Source: Rhizophagus clarus
Lineage: Eukaryota > Glomeromycota > Glomeromycetes > Glomerales > Glomeraceae
Reading direction: 5' to 3'
DNA: 64,000 bases
Assembly: GCA_015698045.1 (NCBI GenBank)
Contig: BLAL01000324.1
Location: forward strand, 146,501-210,500
Shown: positions 34,467-46,122 of the stretch, piece by piece
Layout of the letters: the number at the start of each line of letters is the position of its first letter
Position numbering within the stretch: position 1 is the stretch's first letter
The notes under the pieces: model-generated
Databases searched by the model: none
Told to the model about the DNA's origin: nothing
The model's input: the letters and a program-made list of their open reading frames with translations, nothing else
Made by a program: the position numbers and the translations under genes

Positions 34467-36728
34467 ATGACTAATTATTATTGGATTAAAGCTCAACATT
34501 CTGGAAAAGTTCTTGAAGTTGAATATGGTTCTTTGTGTAGTTTTGCTGGCATTATCCAACATACTAAGAAATCCGAGCATGATCCTAACGTCAAGTATTA
34601 AATTTAATATTTTAATAAAAATTAATGTAATTTGTATTGTTAATTTGTTTTTCTTTCCACTATGTTTAGGTTGATATGCAACTCTGGTATTTTAATGGTG
34701 GATTTATTGTAAACAAGAGATCTGGTCTCGTTCTTGATGTCTGTGGAGGTAAGTAATAGTATGTTCTAATTATTAGAGTCAAAAACTTTTAATTAAGTAA
34801 AAAAAAATCTTTTTTCCTCACTCGTCAAGGGAAATTCGAAAATGGTGGGAAATTAGTATGTTTGAGAAAATATTATTTTCATTTTCTATTCCACGGTTGA
34901 TGTATTTCAATTTTCATAAAGGTACGAGAATTGTTCAATACGAAAGATATTCAGAATCAAGTGCCGCTCAAGAATGGGATTACAACTATGAAGACAATAC
35001 TATCATGTTGAAATTCAATCGAAATTTTGTTCTTTATGTTGCGGTAAAAATTTTATTGAAACCACTTTATTTGAGATAAAGTAATAATACTAATTTTTGT
35101 CCATTTCTTGTTGTTTATACAGGATGAAAAAGTAGATGATAATTCTCACATCATTCTGTTTGAAAAGCATGGTGACAAGAATCAACAATTCATTTTGCAA
35201 AAGTGGAATGATAATTCAGTTATCGAAAATGCAATAACAAATATTATTGATAATTATAGATTTTTACCAAAATTATCACAAAATTTCCTTGAAATTTTGA
35301 ATGATGATGATTATTATGATATTATTATTGAGGTTGGTAACGATCCTCATGTAAAAACATTTCATGCTCATATGGCAATTTTAAATTACCGTTCTTCTTA
35401 TCTGCGAAGAAAGTTGTCATCTAATAAAAAGAATAATGATGGAACTTTGGCACGTATTGTACTACCTAATATTTTACCCGAAATTTTTGAAATAATTTTA
35501 AGGTAAGTACTAATCATTTTTAATTGTTTTTTTATTTATCAATATATTTTGATCTCGAAAGTATTATTATCTTAGATATATTTATGGCGGAAGACTTTCT
35601 TTGAAAGAATGTGATACTGCGGATATAATTAAATTACTTGTTGCTGCTAATGAATTAAATTTTCAGGAATTAATTGTCTATGTACAATCCTTTTTGATTG
35701 AAAATAAAGCGGACTGGATGAAACAAAATTTTGATTTAATATATAGAACAAGCTTTGAAAATGAATCTTTCTTGGATCTTCAAAAATATTGTAATGATTT
35801 AATATCTAATGAACCTGATAAGTTGTTTGGATTATCAAATTTCACTTCAATTCCGGAAAAACTTTTGATTTCAGCTATTCAAAATGATAATCTTCAAATG
35901 AGCGAAATTCAAGTTTGGGAACATGTACTTAAATGGGGGATTGCTCAAAATTCAGATAAACTTCCCTTTAAACTTGAAGACTATTCAAAAGAAGATTTCA
36001 ATACTTTGAAGAGTACCTTACAACAGTGCATTCCGTTTATTAGATTTTATAATTTAACTTCTGAAGAATTTGCGGAAAAAGTATTTCCTTATAAAAAGGT
36101 TTTACCGAAAGAATTATGTAAAAATGTATTATTAACTCTTTTGAATCCTGTTAAAAAAAAAGGTGAATCAAAACCCCGTATACCCAGAAATATTGAATCA
36201 AGAGATATCGATTCTAATATTATTACATCTCAACATGCTGAAACAATCTCAAAATGGATCAGTGAATTTGATAAGTTATACGAATTCAAATTATTATTTC
36301 GTGGATCTCGTGATGGATTTTATCCTGATAAATTTCATGAAATTTGTGATCTTCAGTCTCGCACTGTGACAGTTGCTAAAGTGAAAGACAGTAACGAAAT
36401 TCTTGGAGGATACAATCCTGTTGAATGGAAATCCATTAATAGATATAGTATTACTAATGAGAGTTTTATATTTTCTTTTAATAATAAAAACAGAAATGAG
36501 GATTATATTTTAAGTCGTATAAAAGATTATCAATATGCTATAGATAATAGATCTCATTATGGTCCATCATTTGGTAATGGAGATCTTATTATATGGGGTT
36601 TAGATATTAATACGTTCGATAATTATTGTAATGTTTGTAAAAATTCTTATGAAAGATCCATTAGGGAAACTGAAGATAGATTTTATGTTGAAGAATATGA
36701 AGTATTTCGATTGATGAAAATTTATTAA
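34467..36728 (+). CDS. Beta-trefoil-like / BTB / BACK / TLDc domain protein, six exons
   Basis: Exons are 34467-34589, 34670-34748, 34830-34844, 34922-35043, 35123-35502 and 35576-36728. Introns are 73-81 nt, all GT-AG with matching phases, giving 623 residues. Residues 1-155 resemble a ricin-type beta-trefoil: repeated SGKVLEV, QLWYFNGGFIVNKRSGLVLD and VQYERYS..SAAQEWDY motifs. The BTB domain (about 160-275) has YYDIIIEVG, FHAHMAILNYRSSYLRRKL and LPEIFEIILRYIYGG. A BACK-like helical region follows (about 280-390: WEHVLKWGIAQ). A C-terminal TLDc domain (about 460-623) carries YEFKLLFRGSRDGF, DLQSRTVTVAKVKDSNEILG, GGYNPVEW and SFGNGDLIIWG. BTB-BACK proteins commonly act as substrate adaptors of Cullin-3 ubiquitin ligases. 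TLDc domains are linked to oxidative stress and V-ATPase regulation. The function here is inferred. AATAAA lies at 36730-36735. The 15-nt exon 3 is the least certain part. Confidence 0.88.
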
Positions 36729-39365
36729 AAATAAATATTTATTTTATATTAGAAAAATTCTACTAGATTACTAGAAAATTAATTGTAATGACCGATGATA
36801 ATCTTTATTTAAATTTATTTGAAGAATAACAATGAAATACTATAATTCATTTATTTTACATATTAAAATTATGTTTTTAATTTATTCATATGATTAATTC
36901 TGTTAATTTTTCGACCGATGATTTCTTTAGATTACTTTATAGGTTTATTATATGAATGATTTTGTGGCAATTTTATAATAAACAGTTATATAATTCAATA
37001 AAGCCATTCTATATAGTATAATATTTAGATAAGACATAATTTTTATGAATGTGTCTGATGTCCAGAAACGTCTCATACTTTATTAATTGTTTTTATTCTG
37101 GTATCCAGTTTCCTATTTCAAATAATGATTTTTATAAATAAATTATAAATTATATTTAATGAGTTCAAACATAAGTTTCACATAGTTTTCCGTGGTGAGT
37201 CCATTTTATTCTTGACCATCAGGCAAAGGATTTATAATAATACCGCGCTACATGATCGTTAACACAGTACTTAATATCAACATAAAATTATTCGATTTGA
37301 TGGCAAACTAAATTAGTACATCGTTTATATTGAAGCTATTCATAATAATTATGATTATTGGGAAGAACCTAATAAAATTATTTACCTTGATAGATGGATA
37401 GTTATGGACCAATGAAGAATTCTTTACTATATTGATCATTTTCTAAAATGAAAAATCAATTTAAAACATTAGGAAAGTAATTCAAAAAAAAAGAAAGATA
37501 CAGTTTCCTTACTAGACTACACCTCACCATAATTAATATATGAGATTAACCTTCGAGAGATTAAAACTAACTAATAATTTTGATGATCTTTAAAGAGTTT
37601 AATATTTGGCAAAAGCCGGTATCCTACAAAAATACAGTCAATTCGGCTTATTCACCTCGTCATACACCTCAGGAGTGACATTATGATGTCCTTCGCCCTT
37701 TCGTAATATTTTTCTATCCATTCGTCCTAATCTTTCACTATCAACTCGTCCTATCTTTCGTAATCTTTATACCTATTCATTCATTGAAACCTTTTCTAGT
37801 AATATAATTGCTATAGATTCAAAGATAAAATAGAAATAAAATATAAGTAACAACCAATATAACAAATAAAACTAGCAATAAAATAAATATACGAAAGTAA
37901 TAGAATGAATAAAGCGAAAGCAATAAATAAATACAGTAAAACGAAAGCAATAAAACAAGTAGAATGAAGCAATAAAATAAATAGAACGAAATCAATAAAT
38001 AAGCAATAAATAAATATACTGAAAATAAATAAAATAAATTAAACAAAACAATAGGATGACGACGAAATGTAAATAAAATAAAATAAAACCAAAAATAAAA
38101 AAAAAATAAAATACATATAAAAGAAACAAAATAAATAATAAAAAAATTTCGTTATTATATCATATATGATGATTTGCATCAAATTAATCAACAGATAAAT
38201 ATCAAACATATGATCTAAATAAAATATGCTCATGAAATATGAGTCATATAAGTCATACTACCTAATAAATCTATATTTAAATCGCACAATTACTCATAAT
38301 TCATAACAGTGAAAATATGAGTAAAAAATTTTCATAAACAATGACAAAATTTGTGTTACGTTTTTGAACATGTTCAATTTGTGTTGATAATTTTGGTAAA
38401 AATTTGCTAATTCTGGCCAAATTTTGTTATTTGTGTTCAATTTGTGTTGAATTTGTGTGTAATTACTAAGGCAGATTTTTTATTTCTATTACACAATTAC
38501 ATAGAAATTATACATTATCCTTGATAAATTAATCAAACTTGATCAAATTCCAAATTTTCTATTGTCTTTAATTGTAAATCGTCATATCAAACTTGTATCA
38601 ATCCTGATAAGCCACAGTAAATATTATCACAGAGATTATTGCTGAGTTTTACGAATTTCTCTGTTATTTTTCAAAAAAAATTATCATCATCAGTTAAAAA
38701 TTCAAACATAAATCACAGATCATGAGTCAATATGCAAATTTATTATCTTAATTAATTTAGAAAATAAATGACTCATATAAAGTAAATAACTTATTATTTG
38801 ACTGATTTTTACTAACAAGAACATAAATGACTCATACAAGTAAAATATTTGTAATAACAAATTATTGTAAATTGTAAATTACAATGTAATTATCTGATTT
38901 CAAATTATATAAATATATGTATTTTTCTTTTATTTTTTCTTTAAATTTTCTTACAAATAATAATTTCTTACTAAATTTCAAAACTTTTCTCAACTTTTCA
39001 AAATGTCTTTTAATCTTTGCCCCAATTTTGTACGTTCGCCTTTGACCGAAGTTCCTCTTAATAAGTGCTTTTCTAATTCTGTAAATAGTGATTTTCATCT
39101 TTTCTTTTCTCTTTTCTTAACCTTTTTTGTTACTTTTGTTTCTCTTTTTATATTCTTTTATTTCTTTTCTCATATAATCGTAATTTTATCTTTATTTTTA
39201 TTAAAATTTACTCCTATTCTTTTACTTAAAATTCTTCCTATTTTTTTGCTTACTACTTTTGATTTAATTATACACATATATAATAAACTATTTTACTTCT
39301 TCATATATATAAATTTAATATTCATGGTTTATACCCTAAATCCCTATCCTTTTTTTATACCCCAA
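36729..39365. other. Non-genic stretch with A-rich low complexity
   Basis: Apart from the AATAAA just after the upstream gene, nothing coding is supported. About 37840-38110 is a degenerate A-rich array of AATAAAATAAATA-type units with GCAATAAA and GAACGAAA variants. Opposing ORFs at 38862-39098 (minus) and 39003-39368 (plus) overlap. The plus one (121 codons, strongly hydrophobic and Phe-rich) could be a small membrane protein, but pyrimidine-rich DNA explains it equally well. Confidence 0.4.
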
Positions 39366-40100
39366 TAGTTTAGTCATTAATCTTCAAATGACAGTTCATC
39401 CATGCGGTTTTAACCAATTCGGCTCTGAACTACTTTTTTTATTGTTTCCTTATAATTCCTTTGTACCATTCTTACCTTAATAACTTTATCTGGTACATCT
39501 CTTTATTAATAACTTTTATTTCTTCTTAATATTGCTCTTCCCTCCTTTCTTCTAATAACAAATTTTTTTTCTACTTGTTTTTTTCACATTTATGAACTTT
39601 TAATTTTTTTGTATTAATTTTTTTATATACCCTTATCTGAATTATCAAATCCTTACCTTTGTTATATCCCAATAGTTTAATCATTAATCTTTAAATGATA
39701 GTTCATCCATGCGGTTTTAACCAATTCGGCTCTGAACTACTTTTTTTTATTGTTTCCTTATTATTCCTTTGTACCATTCTTACCTTAATAACTTTATCTG
39801 GTACATTTCTTGATTAATTACTTTGATTCTTCTTAATATTGCTCTTCCCTCCTTTCTTCTAATAACAAATTTTTTTCTACTCTTTTTTTTTCACATTTAT
39901 AAACTTTATATTAACTTTTTTATATACCCATATCTAATTATCAAATCCTTATCCTTGTTAATATCCCAATAGTTCAGTTGTTAATCTTTAAACAATAGTT
40001 CATCCTATGCGGTTTTAACCAATCTGGCTCTGAACTACTATTTTATCATTTCCTTATCATTCCTTTGTACCATTCTTACCTTAATAACTTTTATTTGGTA
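39366..40100. repeat. ~300-bp unit in three tandem copies
   Basis: Copies start at about 39366, 39671 and 39968 (spacing 305 and 297 bp). Each holds CGGTTTTAACCAATYNGGCT followed by CTGAACTAC, and CTTTGTACCATTCTTACCTT. The third copy is the most diverged and is truncated. No ORF persists through all copies. The function is unknown. Confidence 0.85.
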
Positions 40101-42085
40101 CATTTATTTTTTTATATTTACTTTTTATATCAATTTGTTAATATACGGTGGATTTATTTATTTGATTTAATGATCAACTTATGGTGGGTTTAACAATCAA
40201 CAAATATGGGTGGATTTCAAAATAAATTTAACGGTCATATCATCTACTATATTTATCAATAATCAAAGGTATATATTAACTAATTTTTAGTTATTTTTTA
40301 TTATTTAAAATTATTTTTCTAATTACTACTTTTTTTTTTATTTAGATAATTATTAAAAAGATCATTCCAATTTCTCCAACCATAATTCAACAGCTTTGGA
40401 AATCACAAATCATTTCAGCCCTATAAAATAAAAATTGAATATTAGGGAATAATATTCAAAAATATTCAAGTGAAAGGCTAAAAAAAGTTACATAATGATT
40501 CAAGAATGAAATTACTCAAGAATCGGAATCGCCATACTGCAATGGAGCAAGTGAAGATTGACTTGTTAATATTTTAAAAAAAATCATATTACACTTTATT
40601 CTGATTAATTTCAGAAAATCAAATCAAGTGTTTGTCAAAAATTAACAAAATATTTTTGATTTGAAACAAGTTTTGTTATCAAGTTCCAAATGTATTTTCT
40701 GGTAGATGAAGGAGAAGTATTATGCGAAAAGAAATAGACTGAATGAAAAAACTTGAAAGAAAACATTTTTAGATTATCAATCAATGGAGAAATGACCGTT
40801 AAATGGAATTAATAGTCGGAAAAATAGGCGAAAGAAAAAGTAATCATAAATTTAGTTTTTATTAGATTAGTATTAGGTTAAAAAAAATTTGTGGACAAAT
40901 TATTTTCTTTTAAAAATATTTAGAAATTTAAAAAAAATACTACTCGTGACAATAGAAAATGCTATTCTTTAGAGAATAAGAAATTTAGAAATAATCATTT
41001 AAAAAAAAAAAAAAAAAAAAAAAATATACAGAAATTTAATAATAATTGAAAAAATAAGAATTTAGAAAATAATTTATATAATATTTAGATGTATTATCGA
41101 ATCATTAATTTAGCGTAAAAATCTCTTATAATTTAATTGTGATTGTTTAACAATCAGAAAATCTTATTTATATCTTCAATGATATATTTAAATATTAATA
41201 GAATAAAAGTCCTTTTATTTATTTTAAAAAAAAAACACTAAATATTTGATTAAAGTTTTAGTATGGTTGGAAAAAAAAAAATAATAAATATGTATCGTTA
41301 AAAAAAAAAAGTTAAAACATGATCAGGAAAAAATTTCTCGATTATTGTAGAGAATGTGAAGAAATGGAAAAATCATCGTGGTTGACTATCGATCGCCTGA
41401 ATAATCAGAATATTTTGTGAAAGCATAAGTCAAAAGTAAATACCAAAATATAAATCATATGTTTTCAATAGTTAATCATAATTTATTTATCGAGCAAAAG
41501 TAATGCTTATTATTAAATGGAAGAAAGAAAATCTTTTAATTTCGTTGATACAATATTATATAATGAAACTTCTACGCAAACAACTTGCTAAACATTTATT
41601 ATTCAGAAAAAGTCGATCCTTTTCAAAAATTACAAAATTTATTACGCAGACGGATGCACCATGTGAAAATGTTGTTAACCCTCTTTCTTTTTTATTCTAT
41701 TGTATCCTCAATATTATTAATCTTTCTATATATCTATGTTCCATTTTTCAGTATATATATTATCTAATTGTTCAACGCGGCGACATTTACTAATATTTTG
41801 CTACTATTGTTATCCATCATCGCTCCGGTCCAGAATAGTATTCCATTATACCAATAAAAATCGGTGATCGGCAAGTGTGATTTTGAATTTGACCGATATT
41901 AAATGATTATACTTATATTAAATGAATTAAGTATCAAACTGACCCGCGGTACACCTACAATAAATACCTTATTTTAATTAATAATTTACCACAACACAAC
42001 CGCGACTAAACCGCGACTCAACCACAACTCATTCACGACTCACTTTTAACTGTGGCAATTAATGCCTAATTTTGTAAGATTGGAG
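40101..42085. other. Non-genic stretch
   Basis: No gene is supported. There are A tracts (about 41001-41023) and a small ACCGCGACTMA-type 11-bp repeat at about 41998-42040. ORFs at 41503-41793 overlap in two frames and lack a signature. Confidence 0.45.
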
Positions 42086-42303
42086 CAGTGTGTAAAATCT
42101 ATGTGCACAATGTGCACATATGCACATTAGTTTTTGATTGTGCACAGTTACACAACATAAAATTGTGCCCAAATTATTACTATAAATAGGTAAATTACAT
42201 ATAAAAAAGGTAATTTCACATAAGGGTTTATTATGATTTTCTTAATTTAGTAATAAATCTATCAACTTGTGCACATGACTTTTGATTCAGATTTTACACA
42301 CTG
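42086..42303. mobile_element. hAT-type MITE (218 bp) with perfect 8-bp target duplication
   Basis: Terminal inverted repeats CAGTGTGTAAAATCT (42086-42100) and AGATTTTACACACTG (42289-42303) are perfect over 15 bp. Subterminal GTGCACA motifs lie near both ends. The 8-bp sequence GATTGGAG flanks both sides (42078-42085 and 42304-42311). An 8-bp duplication with CAGTG-like ends is characteristic of hAT elements. There is no coding capacity. The perfect target duplication suggests a fairly recent insertion. Confidence 0.9.
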
Positions 42304-44555
42304 GATTGGAGGCGTAGTTTTTGATAATAAATAGTAAAAATTTAAGTGTAAGAAATAATTAGGCAGTATTCTTCTTTAAAAACATTTCCAATGTTGCTTT
42401 TCTTGTTGTAATAAATTAAAAGATAATAATAAGTTACTGTGAATATTATTTTATTTTATGTGTATTTGTTACATACGTGCATTTTATAAATGAAGTCATT
42501 CAAATAATCATACATTTCATAAATTCTCAAAATTTTTTATTTTCAGATTTTGAACTTTACATTTCGCTGGTAACAAAACTAGATGACGCTGTTACCACAA
42601 CATTAAACCCACGAAATTATTTGTAATACAGCAAACACCCGAATGCTTAATCATATAAATTGCTTTTAAAAGGTTTTTAATTAATGTTATAAATTTCCTA
42701 TCTTATAACGCTATTAGTTTGTAACTATTAAATTTATTAATACAAACTAAACTGAAGAAATTCCAAAAATAAAATTTTCTTTTATAAAATCAATACCTAG
42801 AATTCGTTAGAAAGAAATTTAATTTTTAAGTTAAAGTAATAAAAATAATCTAAGCCCTTTTAAGAAATTTTCTTATGATCAAAGGTTGAAAATTTTACAT
42901 AAGTGAATAAAACGTGTAAAGTCTAATTTTGCATATCAAGAAAATTCACTATTGTAGACTTAAATTTAACACGAGAAAGAAGCAATCACAATTCATTACA
43001 TTAATGTACAGCAATAAGATAGTCATGGTATGTTTGTTATTAATTGATGTCAAACTAAAACGAGATTATAAACTTATAACGTGATTAAATTTTTGTATAA
43101 AATTTTCTTTGATCATTTGAAATAAGTATTAATATATATAATTCCTAAATATTTTTCCATAAAATTCTGTATAGAATCTTCATACTATTGACTAATTGTA
43201 TTCTCGAACTAGGAGCATGTGACGATGTGACGTTGACCGATAAGAAATTTTTTTTTAATTGGTTAAGCATTTAAGACTGGATTAGTTCGAAAACAGTATT
43301 TGGAATCTTAGAGCCGTTCCATCCCCAAACTTCAGACGCTCTTTAATCGAATATTCTAATCGTGTTACAAATATTCATAATTTACATACGTCTACATGAC
43401 GTTTTTATGATGTGATTTGGATTTACTTTGCAATTTTTTCGGGTAGAAATACTGACACAGCCATATTAATTTTTTTCCACTGCACAGTGCAATTAAATAA
43501 AGAATTCAAACTTCTTCATATTTTAGTTTTAATATCAGGCAGGTAAATTTTATAAAAATAGAAAATAAAAGAAATACAGAATATTATTAATAATAGGTCA
43601 ATATACTCAGAAATAAGATTGCAATATGTTTTACGTTTATTTAAAATTGAATAGCTCGTCTCGTGGCTTGGTAATTTCAACACGGAAATTACTGTTGTAG
43701 TAAACTAGAAAGTTATAGATAAGTTGTGAATTAAACGATGATAATTTGAATGATTAAATTTAATTTATAAGATTAGGAAAGTATTTAAATTAACAAACTT
43801 GTAAAATTAATACCACATTATCATGTTTTATTTAAACAGATATTTGCGATTGTGTTGAGGCTTTGACTTTATGTTATGTGGCAGTGTTACTTAACACGAT
43901 TGATCTTTTTATTGGTTATTAAATTTTAAAATATAAACAGTTTAAAATTACATGATTCAATCAATGATTCCCCTCCCCCCTTTTCTTTTCTTTTTATTCT
44001 CAAAGTAATTAAATCATTAACTTTATTATATGTACTGTACAATATGTTTCACTACAAATCAAAACACTAACTGCTATGCTATTACAAGTTATTAACATTG
44101 TATAAGTTAGGACAAATTAATTATCTACATAGAAAAAAACCTTTTATAAAGCATTATTTTTTTTTTTTTTTTTACAAAATTTGTTACTACATCATCTTTC
44201 ACCAACAAAGTATATATCAAAAAAGGCATGAGTAAATAATATAGAATCAGCACAAAATTTTATTATGATTAAAAATCTACTGTTAACATATTATTGAAAG
44301 TATTTTACCATATAATTATCTACTATTTACCATAAATGCATACCGAGCACTTATTCACATGGTCTTTTACTACTTGATTGTCAATAAATTACAATATTTA
44401 CTTATTATCATTACATTATAACGCATTCCATATGCTGAAATGCTATTGCACCTATTATTAAACATTATACTATTTAAAATGTTATCTCAACGTCGAATCT
44501 GCAGCACCGATAAAGAAAAGATGGTATAGGACATCAAGAGTAGAGCGGGATAACA
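42304..44555. other. Non-genic stretch
   Basis: Nothing coding or element-like was recognised beyond the right copy of the hAT target duplication (42304-42311) and a C8 run near 43973. Confidence 0.45.
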
Positions 44556-44756
44556 TTGCAGACGTTACCCATACTATATATGCGTGATCAAAAAACTAAA
44601 TTATGGAAAAAATTTGAGGAAACATTTCCTAATGGTATGAAAAAAACATCATTTATGGGTCGATTAGCAAATTGCAGTAATATTAAATATCGGGATGATA
44701 TGGGCAGTCTTTGTCTTACCTGTAATGATTATGGCTATACCCATTTAAATCTTTAA
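44556..44756 (+). pseudogene. Coding relic with Cys pair, mobile-element-associated type
   Basis: A 66-codon frame contains LWKKFEETFPNGMKKTSFMG, RLANCSNIKYRDDMGSL and CLTCNDYGY. The strong, non-AT-like composition marks genuine coding origin. I recall similar blocks in repetitive Glomeromycotina proteins, but cannot name a family. It ends at a stop, and the downstream continuation (LLQQELIEKARDPHKL-like text near 44775) is in another frame, so it is broken. Confidence 0.45.
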
Positions 44757-45289
44757 TAGCTATCAAGAGAATGCTACAACAAGAGCTAATAGAAAAAGCA
44801 CGAGATCCTCATAAGCTTTAGTTATCCTATTTTAAATCTGTTGGTACTGTAATTCGCATACAAGATCCAAAACATGCAAAAAAAACTGCAAGAAATGCAA
44901 TTATTATCTTGACATGATCATTTTTAGAATAGGTTAACTACTATGATTGCTAATGTTGTTAATTAGACAAACAAGACGATGGAGCGAGTCAAAAAAAGAA
45001 TAATAATTTACATATGCTTTATTTTATATAATCATCACAACTGTTATTTCCTTAAGTTGACGATGCAACCTAACATTGCACATCAAATAAAAGCAAAGTG
45101 TTTATGAAATAATTTCAATGGATGTACAAATGCAGACTATGTGTAAGGTTCTATCACTGGTTCCATAAATATATTCACTACTTTTAATATAATACATATA
45201 AGTGGGAATTAATTGGGAGAACAGAATATTTAAAAATGTTAACCCAAACTTTCAACTTTACAGAGCTGCACCTTCTAATCTAAGTTATT

Positions 45290-46080
45290 TTTAAGTATAT
45301 TATAATTAAGTTTACAATATACGATTTCCCTGTTCCTGCAGAACCGGTTATGAATATGTAAGAACATCTAACACCAATAATTTACGATTTTGATCTTGGA
45401 GTAATTTAAGCATCGCGGTTTCAGGCAGTATTGGAGGTAGTAGTTTCAAGGTCTGCATTAATAATAAAAAAATCAAGAAAATGAAATGAAAAAAAAAATC
45501 GTATTTATAATTAAAGAGCAATCGGAAATTTTTTTAATTAATACACTGAAATAAAATGTAATAATATAAAATAATTCAAAAACAAGATGAAATAGAAAAA
45601 TGCCGAACAGCTTCAGCAATTATGCATAATCACCTGTTCTCAACTGGAGTTGCTGCATTCAATATTCACGGCAAAACAATCCATTCAGCAATGAAATCAT
45701 ATATTAGACAATTGATGACTGAAAATAATTCAAAAGATCTATTTCTTTAACAAAATAGAAGTGTTCAAGATACTTTAAATTCTATGAACACAACAAATAT
45801 AACCTACTCGATGCATTGAATAGAGAGATAGACCAAATACAATTTTCCTTTGAATACTCTCTTTTCTTTGAAGACTCTTCTGGCCAATGTTATTATTTTA
45901 TATTATGTAAAAGTTATCCCATCAGCAGCCAAATATTATTTAGTGATGATTATATGAGCTTACTCTATGGTTGATGATCAAGTTACTCTTATACAACTAA
46001 TTGAAACTAGTACCAAAATGTTTGGCTGAATTGACATGAGACATTCGTGAACCAATCTTCTGGAAGTCGCCTTTCAGCTA
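45290..46080. pseudogene. Scrambled relic of a PIF1/Helitron-type helicase
   Basis: On the minus strand at about 45460-45300, LLPPILPETAMLKLLQDQN is followed after a frameshift by HIFITGSAGTGKSYIVNLI, a Walker A motif in the wording used by PIF1-like and Helitron helicases. On the plus strand at about 45640-45700 stands STGVAAFNIHGKTIHSAMK, the next conserved motif of the same helicases. At about 45960-46080 a MVDDQVTLIQLIETSTKMFG, stop, IDMRH stretch resembles the region after the Walker B motif. The adjacent motifs lie on opposite strands with stops between them, so the copy has been inverted and mutated. Confidence 0.6.
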
Positions 46081-46091
46081 CTATAATTTTC

Positions 46092-46122
46092 TAATATTAA
46101 TAAAGTATGCTGAAACAATGCA
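46092..46122. repeat. Dispersed motif AATATTAATAAAGTATGCTG, copy 2
   Basis: Followed by AAACAATGCA. It lies directly after the helicase relic. An upstream TTTCAGC (46073-46079) can pair with the GCTGAAA of the motif. Confidence 0.55.

Noticed and set aside
37819..38233. Minus-strand Leu/Phe/Tyr-rich ORFs
   Set aside because: Low-complexity A-rich plus strand (AATAAA-type units) read in reverse; not genes.
39003..39368. 121-codon hydrophobic ORF as a membrane protein
   Set aside because: Composition follows directly from pyrimidine-rich DNA, the opposite strand is also open, and there is no conserved signature.
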